DNA of 64,000 bases from a virus: IMG/VR virus record IMGVR_UViG_3300037189_018318, positions 25,907 through 89,906 of that record. One strand, given 5' to 3'. A program made the position numbers and the translations under genes. The notes beneath the pieces were generated by a model. It made no database searches, was not told the DNA's origin, and worked only from the letters and a program-made list of their open reading frames with translations. Shown piece after piece: positions 8,770-17,776 of this stretch (the first letter of the stretch is position 1; each line of letters begins with the position of its first letter).

Positions 8770-10089
8770 TTACACCTTTTGATCCAAGTTATTTGCTATA
8801 AGAGTTGGGCTCTTTTCATTTCTTTCTTTAGATCCAAAATCTGTAAAATACAAAGCCTCATATTCATCTAAATGATCTTCTAACCAAAGACCTTCTGTAA
8901 ATTTACGAGACTTATCTGAGAATTTCATATATCGATCAAAATCTGATGTGAGATATTCTAATTGCTGAATAAGATCTGATCCGTTTTTGAATGAAAAATC
9001 TGCACCCTCATATGTGCAAATATCTTGATAAGCGCCTGGCATACCAAAAGCTCCGGCTTCAATCATTTTAATATTGCTCTTAGATTTATTAAAAACATTA
9101 TCTTGGAGAGGTGCAAATGAAACATTACAGTCTGTGTCATACAATGCTTGAGGTAAATCCGGAAGAGGAGACCATTCTAGGTATTCCATTTCACCATTAT
9201 CAATATAAGGTTTAACAGCAAGAGGGAAACATCCCTTCCAAACAAATTTAAATTTCTTGCGAGCTTTAATAATATCTTGTACTACATGCTCAAAATCATC
9301 CTTCATTCCAGTTTTATTGACTACATCTATATGTGTGCCAGAACCTGCATAAAGAACGCGAGGACGCTTTTTATTTTTTTCAAAAAGCTCTATAATTCGA
9401 TTTCTATTGTAGTAGCGATCAAGCCAAGATTTAGGCGCATAATTTGGAATAACTGTGATATTTTTATTGCCTGTCTTATCTATATAATAATCTTTCATAT
9501 ATTGACAAGTGACGGATATTTCATCCATCATACTCATAATATCTAGAATACTAGAGATAATATCTTGACTTACAAAAGCTTCTTTACAACGATTATAATC
9601 TGGAATATCATCTTTAAAAACTATATCGTCTACTTCATAAATCATGCGAAAACCCATATCCTTTTTAACTCTCGTAAGTTCTCTAATAAACTCTCTCTGA
9701 ACTGGAGTTGCTTGTCTTTGCATTCTAATAGCCTTAATGCCTTGATAAAATCTAAGATCCAATACCATGCATGTAAGACCTGAAATACAGGCTTTCTGAT
9801 ATTGATTTAAATTAAGCTCCGGCCAAATCATTCTCCAAAACCCGCATCCACCATAATCAGCATAATAATTTAGGGCTCTAGGTAAATTACTTTCTGGCAT
9901 CTCAACTGGTGGCGGAGATGGCATACTAATGGGATTGGCTGCTACATAAGAAAAATTGGGTGTTCCGTGAGGTAATGCAGGAGCATTGGGTATACCTGCA
10001 CTAAATGCTTTGTATTCATAAACTATACGATTACTAGTATCAATACTATTTGAAGCAGGAGAAGCATTATTCTTAATTTTTAAAGCCAT
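8770..10089 (-). CDS. GT-B fold glycosyltransferase (GT4-like)
   Basis: 439 residues, ATG start. The N-terminal 70 residues are low complexity, rich in Pro, Ala and Asn. Next comes a Rossmann-type domain with DLRFYQGIKAIRMQRQ and MIYEVDDIVF. The C-terminal domain has RVLYAGSGTH, FVWKGCFPLA, a DCNVSFAPL motif and IKMIEAGAFGMPG. That last motif matches the E-x7-E-type nucleotide-sugar site of GT4 enzymes, as does the spacing. The acceptor is unknown. It lies downstream of queE and outside the two sugar islands, so a role in DNA or virion glycosylation are both open. C-terminal Asn/Lys-rich tail is not part of the fold. Confidence 0.75.
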   Translation of the reverse strand: MALKIKNNASPASNSIDTSNRIVYEYKAFSAGIPNAPALPHGTPNFSYVAANPISMPSPPPVEMPESNLPRALNYYADYGGCGFWRMIWPELNLNQYQKACISGLTCMVLDLRFYQGIKAIRMQRQATPVQREFIRELTRVKKDMGFRMIYEVDDIVFKDDIPDYNRCKEAFVSQDIISSILDIMSMMDEISVTCQYMKDYYIDKTGNKNITVIPNYAPKSWLDRYYNRNRIIELFEKNKKRPRVLYAGSGTHIDVVNKTGMKDDFEHVVQDIIKARKKFKFVWKGCFPLAVKPYIDNGEMEYLEWSPLPDLPQALYDTDCNVSFAPLQDNVFNKSKSNIKMIEAGAFGMPGAYQDICTYEGADFSFKNGSDLIQQLEYLTSDFDRYMKFSDKSRKFTEGLWLEDHLDEYEALYFTDFGSKERNEKSPTLIANNLDQKV

Positions 10090-10124
10090 ATAGTTAAATT
10101 TATCTATCTACTATCTAAAATCAA

Positions 10125-10883
10125 CTAGACTTTAAGGGCTTTATCCCAAACAAGAAGGTGTAATCTAGGACTAAAATTTACATGCATTGCTTTAGCATAC
10201 TCTGCAACAACTGGAGCCTTTTCTATATGCTCTTCTCTAGAACCACAGCAAGGCATAAACCAAATACGGTCTCTAATTGCATTAATATGATGCTTATCGT
10301 CAACATACTTTTCCCAAATTTCATTAATATCTTCTGATTTGTTAATAACAAATTTAAACCCTGATCCATTTCTTGCATGCCATTTAAGAACCTCTGGCTT
10401 GTAGGTTTTATCTTCTGGATCCCCGTTTGATCGGAGTTTAGGTGACGTTGTAAAAGTGGCATTAAAAGCATCTTTCCAAACTGGATCTGGCATTAAAGTA
10501 GCATTGGTTTCAAAATCAATACGCGGAACAATTTTATATTTCTCTATAAATGCTTGAATGAATTTAATTAATTGCTTCTGTTGAATAAGCGGTTCACCGC
10601 CTGTAAGCTTAAGAATAGCATTATGTGCTAAATGATTGATATAACCATTATCTTCCATAAGTTGAAAGATTTCAGCAAATGTCATTTTATTCTTAACTGT
10701 CCAAGAAATAAATGAATCACATCCATTAGGAGAATCTTCTGAAGCAAATCCAATACACGTCAAATTACACATTGACATGCGCATAAACACTGAAGGTTGT
10801 CCTACAAATTCACCTTCACCTTCAATAGTATAAAAAACTTTATCATCCGACAAAAATAATGTCTCTGTATTAATATCAATCAT
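10125..10883 (-). CDS. queE: QueE-like 7-carboxy-7-deazaguanine synthase (radical SAM)
   Basis: Third step of preQ0 synthesis: radical ring contraction of 6-carboxy-tetrahydropterin to 7-carboxy-7-deazaguanine. 252 residues, ATG start. The N-terminal FYTIEGEGEFVGQPSVFMR is a hallmark of QueE. The cluster cysteines are in MCNLTC followed eleven residues later by GCDSF, so the spacing is Cx3C-x11-C rather than the compact radical-SAM CxxxCxxC. LTGGEP (near 94-99) binds SAM. A C-terminal FSPRLHLLVWDKALK block matches the family end. Located between gp46 and the GT-B gene. It completes QueD, QueE and QueC in the window. Confidence 0.9.
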   Translation of the reverse strand: MIDINTETLFLSDDKVFYTIEGEGEFVGQPSVFMRMSMCNLTCIGFASEDSPNGCDSFISWTVKNKMTFAEIFQLMEDNGYINHLAHNAILKLTGGEPLIQQKQLIKFIQAFIEKYKIVPRIDFETNATLMPDPVWKDAFNATFTTSPKLRSNGDPEDKTYKPEVLKWHARNGSGFKFVINKSEDINEIWEKYVDDKHHINAIRDRIWFMPCCGSREEHIEKAPVVAEYAKAMHVNFSPRLHLLVWDKALKV

Positions 10884-10913
10884 ATGATCATATTATATTA
10901 AAAAGAATTTTAA

Positions 10914-12740
10914 TCAACTCTCCTTTATTTGAGTTTTACCGTTATGCTTCTCTAGGGTAATAATATTGCTTACACCGGCTCCAGATATGTGGGTCTTATT
11001 ATGTGAGATAATATAGACCGATTCGTTATAATCTGCAACCCTTGTGTTTAAAATCTCCATTATCTTATTGGCCCCTCTTTCATCAATAGCTGAATCAAAT
11101 AATTCATCGTACATACTAAGAGAAAAAGAAGAACCTGTTTGAGTTCTTAATAAATCTTGAAACATAAACAGCACAGCTAAATCTATTCTCTTTCTTTCTC
11201 CTCCACTAAAGTTAAAATATGAACATTCTTTACCTTGATCATTATGAATAATTTCTTCAAACATTTCATTGAATTCACATTTACAGGGCGCTTCCAAGGC
11301 ATTCAAATAGTAATTAAGTCTAGCATTTAAGACGCCTAACATTTTTTTGATAATATAAGTCTTAACACCTTCTTCGGAAACAATATATTTTGCATTTTCA
11401 AGAATGTTTAATTTCTTTTGCAATTCTTGAATTGTCTTTTCTGTCTCAATAATTTCTATTTCAATATTATCTATAAGCTCTAATACCCCATCTTTTTCAT
11501 TTCTTAATTCATTAATTTCTTCTTCGATTTCTCTATTTCGTTCTTGTAATTGATTCAATTCTTGAGAAGCCAATTCTAAGGATGATTTTTCTGTATTAAG
11601 ATTTTTAATAGACAGTCTGGTGGAAGTAATAGCATTGTTTATTAACTTTTCTTTAGAAATTAATTTTTGTAAATTGGATTTTACAGGTTGTTTACTATCT
11701 TCAAGAGGAGATATTTGATCATCTATTTCTTTAATACATTTATCTAAATCCAGGCTTTCATCATATTTCCTTTTGCATGTAGGGCATGCTGCACCTTTTT
11801 TTAAATCTCCTTTTTGTTTTTCTAATTGCTTGATTTCATAATCAATTTGTAATAAAACCCCATTTTCACCGGAAATTTTATCTTTAATTTTAGTATGCCC
11901 CTCTTCTAAATCATTTAAATCTTTTTCTTTAGACTCAATGCTTAGTTTTAAGCTGTCTATTTTAGACGTTACAGAGCTATTATTAGATACTCTATCAATT
12001 TTTTCTTGATTGTTCTTAATTTTATCTTTTAAATTAAGAATTTTATTGTTGCGATTTTCTGTATTTTTATTAACTTGGTTTTTATACAATGTTAAATTTT
12101 TTTGTTGATCAATAAATTTACTAGCTACAATATCATTTTCTTTTTTAGTATCGTTATAATCAGCTCTAACTTTAAGTAATATTTCACCAAAAATGCCTAA
12201 ATTTAAAATACCTTCTACAAATTTTCTTTTATCTATTTTTTTCTGACCCATAAAGGGTGTGGTGTTATTAGCTGTCATGATAACAGCGTTTTGAAAAACT
12301 TCTTCGTTGGCACCTATTAATTCTTTAATATAATCATCTGTCTTAGGCATAGAAGACAAAGAAATATCTTCTACTCGATCTTCTACTCGATCTTCTAAAT
12401 GAACTTCTAATTTAACAGAAGAAGGTTCTAGTGTTCTGGTAATAGTATATTGTGTATTTTGTATTCCATCATTAATATCAAAATTTAATATTACTTCACA
12501 TCCTTTTTTAACTTGATTGTGAATAATCCTATCTTTTTTAATATCCCTCATGGTGCTACCAAATAAACACCAGAATAAAGATTCTACTAACGTACTCTTT
12601 CCTACACCATTGCGTCCACCCTTATCCCTGTTTTCTCCTGTGATAAGATTAATACCAGATTTAAAATTTAAAGAAACTTTATTTTCTCCAATAGAAAGAA
12701 AATTTTTAATTTGTATTTTCTTAAAAATAATTCTTTTCAT
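10914..12740 (-). CDS. 46: gp46-like SbcC/Rad50 recombination ATPase
   Basis: 608 residues, ATG start (MKRIIFKKIQ). ATPase partner of gp47 (24897-25949); together they process DNA ends for recombination. Walker A GRNGVGKST is near 42-50, the Q-loop region VIMTANNT near 153-160, long coiled coils run from about 200 to 450, and the zinc hook CPTC is at 319-322. The signature FSGGERKR is near 510 and the Walker B region MYDELFD is in the C-terminal part. A short tandem EDRV repeat lies at residues 116-124. In T4 genes 46 and 47 are neighbours, but here a 12-kb sugar island separates them. Confidence 0.93.
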   Translation of the reverse strand: MKRIIFKKIQIKNFLSIGENKVSLNFKSGINLITGENRDKGGRNGVGKSTLVESLFWCLFGSTMRDIKKDRIIHNQVKKGCEVILNFDINDGIQNTQYTITRTLEPSSVKLEVHLEDRVEDRVEDISLSSMPKTDDYIKELIGANEEVFQNAVIMTANNTTPFMGQKKIDKRKFVEGILNLGIFGEILLKVRADYNDTKKENDIVASKFIDQQKNLTLYKNQVNKNTENRNNKILNLKDKIKNNQEKIDRVSNNSSVTSKIDSLKLSIESKEKDLNDLEEGHTKIKDKISGENGVLLQIDYEIKQLEKQKGDLKKGAACPTCKRKYDESLDLDKCIKEIDDQISPLEDSKQPVKSNLQKLISKEKLINNAITSTRLSIKNLNTEKSSLELASQELNQLQERNREIEEEINELRNEKDGVLELIDNIEIEIIETEKTIQELQKKLNILENAKYIVSEEGVKTYIIKKMLGVLNARLNYYLNALEAPCKCEFNEMFEEIIHNDQGKECSYFNFSGGERKRIDLAVLFMFQDLLRTQTGSSFSLSMYDELFDSAIDERGANKIMEILNTRVADYNESVYIISHNKTHISGAGVSNIITLEKHNGKTQIKES

Positions 12741-12786
12741 TGTTTATAGATTATAAAGTATTTTTATAATTTATCAACTATGGAAA

Positions 12787-13314
12787 TTAATTATTAATGA
12801 TTAAAAAACTTGTGCAAATATCTTCTGTTGTAGTATTTAAAGTTAAATTATTGTTTGATACAAATTCATCTACTGCTCTCATAACAGCAGTAAACATATT
12901 ACAATAATCATGACCTGCTATTATACCGTTTTTTTTAACCTTTGTTTTTGCTAAATTTAAATCTATTTTACAGCCTTCGTAAGAATGATCACCGTCTATA
13001 TAAATAAAATCTAGATAATTATCTGGTAAAGAATTTAAAAAAATTTCGCTTTTTCCTTTAAAAAAAGATATTCGGTTTTCTTCTTTGTATTTTTCTGTTA
13101 AAATTTTATAAGCATCTTCAAGAATGATATGCTTCATATTGCCCCCGTTTTTGTCTCCCGAACACATTGGACCTTCAAATAAATCAACAAGATATAATTT
13201 TTTTGGATCTGTTGTGGAATATATAATTTCACTAAATGCTCCTTCAAATACTCCTATTTCTGCTCCAATGCCATTTTTTGGTATTAATGTTAATAATTCT
13301 TCTCTAGTTTTCAT
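12787..13314 (-). CDS. Class I SAM-dependent methyltransferase (Methyltransf_24-like)
   Basis: 175 residues, ATG start sharing an ATGA overlap with the upstream gene's stop. The AEIGVFEGAFSE motif near residue 18 is the SAM-binding loop I, LYLVDLFEGP is the motif with the acidic ribose-binding Asp, and DFIYIDGDHSYEGC plus GIIAGHDY are typical of the Methyltransf_24 family found in sugar clusters and cephalosporin-hydroxylase-like proteins. It is the last gene of the 12787-24900 island. The substrate is probably a sugar or nucleotide sugar, by context only. Confidence 0.75.
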   Translation of the reverse strand: MKTREELLTLIPKNGIGAEIGVFEGAFSEIIYSTTDPKKLYLVDLFEGPMCSGDKNGGNMKHIILEDAYKILTEKYKEENRISFFKGKSEIFLNSLPDNYLDFIYIDGDHSYEGCKIDLNLAKTKVKKNGIIAGHDYCNMFTAVMRAVDEFVSNNNLTLNTTTEDICTSFLIINN

Positions 13315-14030
13315 AATTCAGATATAATGCTATTTATATAATTTAAATCTTTTCCAGTATAACAAGCACCTAAAAAATGTATTATACTAGAATCTTTAAT
13401 TGAAATTTTATTTATACTATCCCACGCACCTCCTATATTTTTTAAATAAACAAAATCTGAAAGTGTTGGTTGTATTAAATTTAAAGACGAGAAAAATTCA
13501 TTAAAAATTGGTTGATCACATACAGCTTTATTTTTTACTGAATTTATGTATTCTAATAAAATATTAAAACTATTTAAATTAATTTTATTAAATCCAAAAG
13601 TACCTGCATTAAAACCTTTAATAGAAAGATCGTAATTTGTATCACTAAATTTAAAATAGCCAATATTAGTATTAAGGCAGTCTACTTCTTTAACTCCGTG
13701 TATAATATTTTTTTGATTTTCTATACACTCAAAAACAGATTCGAGGGATTTAACTGGTATAGCATCTACATCTAAATAAAGAAAATTTTCATAATTAGAT
13801 GCTAAATTTAATTTATTTATAATAAATTTAGCTGTATATTTAAAATCAAAATTATCAACTTCTATAATATGTGTTGGTTTTAAATCATTTTCTAAAAACT
13901 GAAACCCTTTAGGTACAATACAACATGTATCAATATCTTTGTTATTATTTTTATTAAAACATTTTAAATTTATTTGAAGAATATCTTTATATGCATTATC
14001 ACATATATAGTAAATTAAATTTTTTTTCAT
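13311..14030 (-). CDS. Probable glycosyltransferase, GT-A type (GT8-like)
   Basis: 239 residues, ATG start. The FLYLDVDAIPVKSLESVFE stretch near residue 103 has the DxD metal and nucleotide-sugar motif of retaining GT-A enzymes. A later FNAGTFGFNK and VCDQPIFNEFF (near 188) match the GT8-like NxG and DQ acceptor motifs. The rest is Asn/Lys/Ile rich, as expected in this very AT-rich island. It overlaps both neighbours by 4 bases (ATGA type), so it belongs to one co-translated operon. Donor and acceptor are unknown. Confidence 0.65.
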   Translation of the reverse strand: MKKNLIYYICDNAYKDILQINLKCFNKNNNKDIDTCCIVPKGFQFLENDLKPTHIIEVDNFDFKYTAKFIINKLNLASNYENFLYLDVDAIPVKSLESVFECIENQKNIIHGVKEVDCLNTNIGYFKFSDTNYDLSIKGFNAGTFGFNKINLNSFNILLEYINSVKNKAVCDQPIFNEFFSSLNLIQPTLSDFVYLKNIGGAWDSINKISIKDSSIIHFLGACYTGKDLNYINSIISEL

Positions 14031-14893
14031 AAAGCATTAAATCTAGCATTAATTTTTTTTTCTAAAACATAAAATTTAGACCCTTCTTCTATTTCATCAT
14101 CCCATCGATTGTGCCAATGCCATGCGAATGCACCATCAAATAATTCTACAGATTCTTGTTTTTTAAATGGATTTAAATTTGTTCTTTCAAATCCCCATTC
14201 AGAATCAAACCAAATTCCGGGCAATACAGTTAAGTCGTTTTCAGAAACTTTACTATATAGATGATTTCCCCATATGTTTGTATTTTTATTTTTAGGAGAA
14301 GTAAGAAGGTTTTGTAATAATTCAATAGATAATGAAGATTCTTTATCTAATTTCATTATAGCACCATTCATTGTTATTGAAGGCTCGTCTGAATTGAATC
14401 CAGAAGTACCCCATTGATATAAAAATTCTAAATCAGATAAAGGAGATAGATTTCTCAAAACTAATACATCCATATCTATATAAAATCCACCATATTTATA
14501 TAATACTAAAAGTCTGAACAAATCTCCTTCAAGATAACAAAGATCATCTTGTATTTCTTGAATGTTTATTTTACCTTCTAGTAAAGTATTTTTGGTTTCT
14601 TCTAACAAATCCCATATTTTAAAATTTACATATGAAGAAACTTCTTTAAAATATTCGTTTTCTCTTAAATCTACATTAGACCAAAGATTTATTTCTACAT
14701 CTCTATGATTTACTATTATAGATTTTAAAACAGCAAGCTGTTTTCTTCCAAAATCTTTTGGTACTCTCCAAAAACAGTGAAAAACCATCGGAATTTCTTT
14801 TTCCTTTAAAGTTTTAGCATGTGCTAAAGATTTTAAATAGGAATTTCTGTCTGGTCTATAAAGATCTAAATTATTATTTAATATTTTAATCAT
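14027..14893 (-). CDS. Glycosyltransferase with DXD motif (GT32/Gly_transf_sug-like)
   Basis: 288 residues, ATG start. It has the capsular-polysaccharide/OCH1-type signature: IPMVFHCFWRVP near residue 36, VEINLWSN, then DLFRLLVLYKYGGFYIDMDVLVL near 145-168 with the DxD. The pattern W-x-FERTNLNP and AFAWHWHNRW near the C-terminus matches the family's conserved aromatic/His end. Enzymes of this class use UDP- or GDP-sugars with retention of configuration. It overlaps the upstream methyltransferase by 8 bases and the downstream GT by 4. Confidence 0.8.
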   Translation of the reverse strand: MIKILNNNLDLYRPDRNSYLKSLAHAKTLKEKEIPMVFHCFWRVPKDFGRKQLAVLKSIIVNHRDVEINLWSNVDLRENEYFKEVSSYVNFKIWDLLEETKNTLLEGKINIQEIQDDLCYLEGDLFRLLVLYKYGGFYIDMDVLVLRNLSPLSDLEFLYQWGTSGFNSDEPSITMNGAIMKLDKESSLSIELLQNLLTSPKNKNTNIWGNHLYSKVSENDLTVLPGIWFDSEWGFERTNLNPFKKQESVELFDGAFAWHWHNRWDDEIEEGSKFYVLEKKINARFNAL

Positions 14894-15539
14894 TTAATGC
14901 TTCGTTTTTAAAAACCATTAAAGTGTTTTTAACATGCGAACCGTTTGGTAAAAACGGATCTAAAACATTTTCAAACTTACCAACCTCTCCATGTTCATTC
15001 TCAAATCTATTATTTCTATAAGCAAAAATAGGTAATAAACTTCTTAAATTTAAAGATAAACTCTCTTCATAGGAAAAATTACTTTTCTTAAACTTATCGA
15101 TCCAAAAATCAGCTACTTGGCAATTTACATGATGAAATCCGGGTTGCCCGGGTAATGCATGTGTCATTGCTACTAATTTACAACCTTCAAAGGTTTTCAT
15201 AAAATTAGCACTATATTGTTCTTCTACATGTTCAACAAATTCACAACACCAAGCTAGATCATATGTTTTTTCTAAAATATAAGGAGCTTCCGTATAATCA
15301 TGAATTTTAATGTGAGATTTTACAGGAGAACTTTCTATAGCATCAATAAAACCTTCTATACCTATACCTTCAATATTTTTATCTATAAAATATTTTAAAG
15401 AATGTCCCGCACCACAACCAACATCTACCATGCTTTTGATTTTAAACTTTTCTATTAAAGCATCCCAAACTTGTGGAGCCCATGTTCCGATATCATTTGA
15501 TATTATACATCCTCCTAAATGTGATTTTTCTGTACTCAT
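14886..15539 (-). CDS. Class I SAM-dependent methyltransferase
   Basis: 217 residues, ATG start (MSTEKSHLGG). MVDVGCGAGHSLKYF near residue 37 is the SAM motif I (GxGxG type), GIGIEGFIDAI holds the ribose-binding acidic residue, and YDLAWCCEFVEHVEE near 97-111 is the motif II/III region of small-molecule methyltransferases. A late HVNCQVADFW and NTLMVFK suggest a substrate cap. Likely modifies a sugar in the glycan made by this operon. It overlaps the next gene by 8 bases. Confidence 0.8.
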   Translation of the reverse strand: MSTEKSHLGGCIISNDIGTWAPQVWDALIEKFKIKSMVDVGCGAGHSLKYFIDKNIEGIGIEGFIDAIESSPVKSHIKIHDYTEAPYILEKTYDLAWCCEFVEHVEEQYSANFMKTFEGCKLVAMTHALPGQPGFHHVNCQVADFWIDKFKKSNFSYEESLSLNLRSLLPIFAYRNNRFENEHGEVGKFENVLDPFLPNGSHVKNTLMVFKNEALND

Positions 15540-16315
15540 TGGTTATTTGTTTTTTCTAATATAAAATTTCTATATGTTATTGGCTTTCCGTCGAGTTGAT
15601 GTCCACTATTACCTTGCCTTTCATTAACAAATGGTTTAAATTTATTATTAATAAATTCTATTTGTTTATCTGTATCTAAAGAATAGATAGGCTCAAAATC
15701 TGCATTATAAAAGAATATACTAGGTCTTTCGGGTCTATTAAGATAACCATCATTATAAACATCAATTAGATTTTCCGTTTGCTGCCCCGGAATTAAAATA
15801 ACATTATTAAAATCTAATACTTTTATTTTATAATTATATTTTTTAAGTATATCTTCTAGCATTCCTAGTGAATATCCGAAATAATGACTACCATCCCAGA
15901 AATAATCTTCATCATATTTTACTGAAAATTTAATATTGGCTGGAATCTTTTCGTTTATTTCACTTACTATTACTGAAGGTTTATATTCACTTAATATTTT
16001 ATCTAAAACAAAAAAATCATATCCATCTATATCTAAAGTTAGATAAAACCCGTCTGGAACATTATTTTCTCTTAAAATTTTTAAAATATTTTCGGGATTT
16101 ACTTTTGTATTTAAAACTTTAACTTTAGTATTTTTTAACTTTTCTTCTTGTATAGGAAATTTTGCAGGGTCGCATTCAAACATTAAACCTTCCCACCCAT
16201 TACGAAATAGTAATTCAGATTCTGAAGCTTCTGTATAACATGAAGCGCCTATATCAACAAAGTACTTTACAGGAAGAGTTAAAACACTATCTTTAATTTT
16301 ATCAATGGTTGTCAT
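15536..16315 (-). CDS. FkbM-like methyltransferase
   Basis: 259 residues, ATG start. KYFVDIGASCYTEASESELLF near residue 18 is the SAM motif I, GLMFECDPAKF the acidic motif, and GFYLTLDIDGYDFFVLDKIL near 90-110 the FkbM hallmark (the 'D-x-E/D-G-x-E' type block, here DIDGYD). It is the first of four FkbM-type domains in the window. O-methylation of a sugar is the expected reaction. Translation is coupled to both neighbours (4-base overlap downstream, 14-base overlap upstream). Confidence 0.7.
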   Translation of the reverse strand: MTTIDKIKDSVLTLPVKYFVDIGASCYTEASESELLFRNGWEGLMFECDPAKFPIQEEKLKNTKVKVLNTKVNPENILKILRENNVPDGFYLTLDIDGYDFFVLDKILSEYKPSVIVSEINEKIPANIKFSVKYDEDYFWDGSHYFGYSLGMLEDILKKYNYKIKVLDFNNVILIPGQQTENLIDVYNDGYLNRPERPSIFFYNADFEPIYSLDTDKQIEFINNKFKPFVNERQGNSGHQLDGKPITYRNFILEKTNNQ

Positions 16316-17105
16316 AATTTTTATTTTTAATAAAGTCCGTCCAATAACTTATTTTAAGTTTTTCAAAATTCCACTCTTTTTGAATAATTTCTGTATATTT
16401 TTCTTCCAAAAAATTTTTTTCTATTTGATTCCAATTTGTTATGAATAAAATTGGTAAATCGGTAAAAAGATGATGAGCATTTTCATACCTTACGATAGGA
16501 ATACTACCCATATAAAGTGTTTCCCATAGTCGGTGTGTATCAATACCATTTCCCTTTGGACAAAACACAAATTTTGATTTTTTTATATCCTTTAAATATT
16601 TTTTTCTACCTTCTAAAGAACAGTCCACCGTTCCTTTATTTACCCACGATTCGTTTGAGAATTTTTCAAAAATTAAATTTCTTTCGGAATGATTTGTTGA
16701 TGTATTAATGTTTAAATAAGATAACTCAATTTTCTGTAAACTACTATCATTAAAAACATCAAACATAATATTTGTATTTCCATAAATCGGATGAAGATTG
16801 GATTCGTTAGAATTATTGGTTATACCAAGTGGTATTCCAAAACAATTATCTTCTTTATTATCTTTATTTATACAAAAAATTTTTTTAAATTTTTTTGCTA
16901 TATTAGTAGTTATGGGATAATCTGAATGCCCAACTACACAAATATTATCTACTCTAGTAGGATGAATACTACCTCTCCAATCAAAAACTCCAGTATAAAA
17001 ATAATCAGTTTTTATATAACATATATTATTTTCTAAACAAAATTTTAAATATTTATCTGTTGTAATAATATCAGATTCATCATATGTAAAATTTTCTATT
17101 TTCAT
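16302..17105 (-). CDS. Exostosin/GT47-like glycosyltransferase
   Basis: The ATG at 17105 (MKIENFTYDE) forms an ATGA overlap with the upstream stop and is preferred over a TTG four codons earlier; the protein is then 267 residues. The C-terminal half has FVFCPKGNGIDTHRLWETLYMGSIPIVRY near 185-215, the exostosin-like donor-site motif (cf. 'SPxGxGxDTxRxWExLxxGxIPI'). The N-terminal half contains NICVVGHSDYPIT and a GIPLGITNNSN stretch, both seen in this class. The sugar and acceptor are unknown. It is part of the continuous glycan operon. Confidence 0.75.
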   Translation of the reverse strand: MKIENFTYDESDIITTDKYLKFCLENNICYIKTDYFYTGVFDWRGSIHPTRVDNICVVGHSDYPITTNIAKKFKKIFCINKDNKEDNCFGIPLGITNNSNESNLHPIYGNTNIMFDVFNDSSLQKIELSYLNINTSTNHSERNLIFEKFSNESWVNKGTVDCSLEGRKKYLKDIKKSKFVFCPKGNGIDTHRLWETLYMGSIPIVRYENAHHLFTDLPILFITNWNQIEKNFLEEKYTEIIQKEWNFEKLKISYWTDFIKNKNYDNH

Positions 17106-17776
17106 ACTAATATCCAATTTAATTTAATTTTATGATTAGAATCAGGTCTTGCGGGTATATTATGATAATATACTTTTATATCTATATCTAGGCTATCTAC
17201 AAAATCTTTGAAAGAAGAAGAAATACAATGAATTTCTTTTGCATTTTCTATTAATTTTCTATAATCAAACATTATATTTGTATGTTTTTCTACAAAAATT
17301 TTTTTTATTTTATCATCTATTAATTTGTATTTGATTCTATCGATACCGTCACTCCCTTTATTATGTATTAATACATAATCTTCTTTATTAGGATTTAATT
17401 TATTAAAAAGATCTTCTTCAGATTCTTTGTTTCTTTTTATATAGAAAGATTCCCATCTTTTATTAAAATCTATACCAGCTTCTATATAAAAAAGTTGATC
17501 CCATGTTATATTTTCTGGAGGAGACTTAAATCCAACTTTAATACATGGGATATTATTGTTTATAATAATTTGATCAGCTTGCGAATCATCATTAACAATA
17601 AAAAAAGATAAATTTTTAACATCTTCATACATAAACTTTACTGATGGTAAATTATGTTTTTTAACAATTAATTTGTAGAATTCAAATTGATTTTTTTTTA
17701 TAATTTCACGAACTAGTCCATTACATATTATATGATCTCCTAATCCCAAATGGTGATATATAATAAGTTCTTTCAT
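17102..17776 (-). CDS. GT9-like glycosyltransferase
   Basis: 224 residues, ATG start. The N-terminus LIIYHHLGLGDHIICNGLVREI is the GT9/heptosyltransferase-like loop, here unusually close to the start. C-terminal DYVLIHNKGSDGIDR and KEIHCISSSFKDFVDS match the GT-B donor site. It is shorter than typical heptosyltransferases (about 320-350 residues), so it could be a compact variant. Overlaps the epimerase gene upstream (ATGA) and the exostosin-like gene downstream (ATGA). Confidence 0.6.
   Translation of the reverse strand: MKELIIYHHLGLGDHIICNGLVREIIKKNQFEFYKLIVKKHNLPSVKFMYEDVKNLSFFIVNDDSQADQIIINNNIPCIKVGFKSPPENITWDQLFYIEAGIDFNKRWESFYIKRNKESEEDLFNKLNPNKEDYVLIHNKGSDGIDRIKYKLIDDKIKKIFVEKHTNIMFDYRKLIENAKEIHCISSSFKDFVDSLDIDIKVYYHNIPARPDSNHKIKLNWILV

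Noticed and set aside
12361-12400. Tandem repeat in gp46 as an insertion scar
   Set aside because: It is a short in-frame duplication giving EDRV twice; slippage explains it and there is no other sign of a mobile element.
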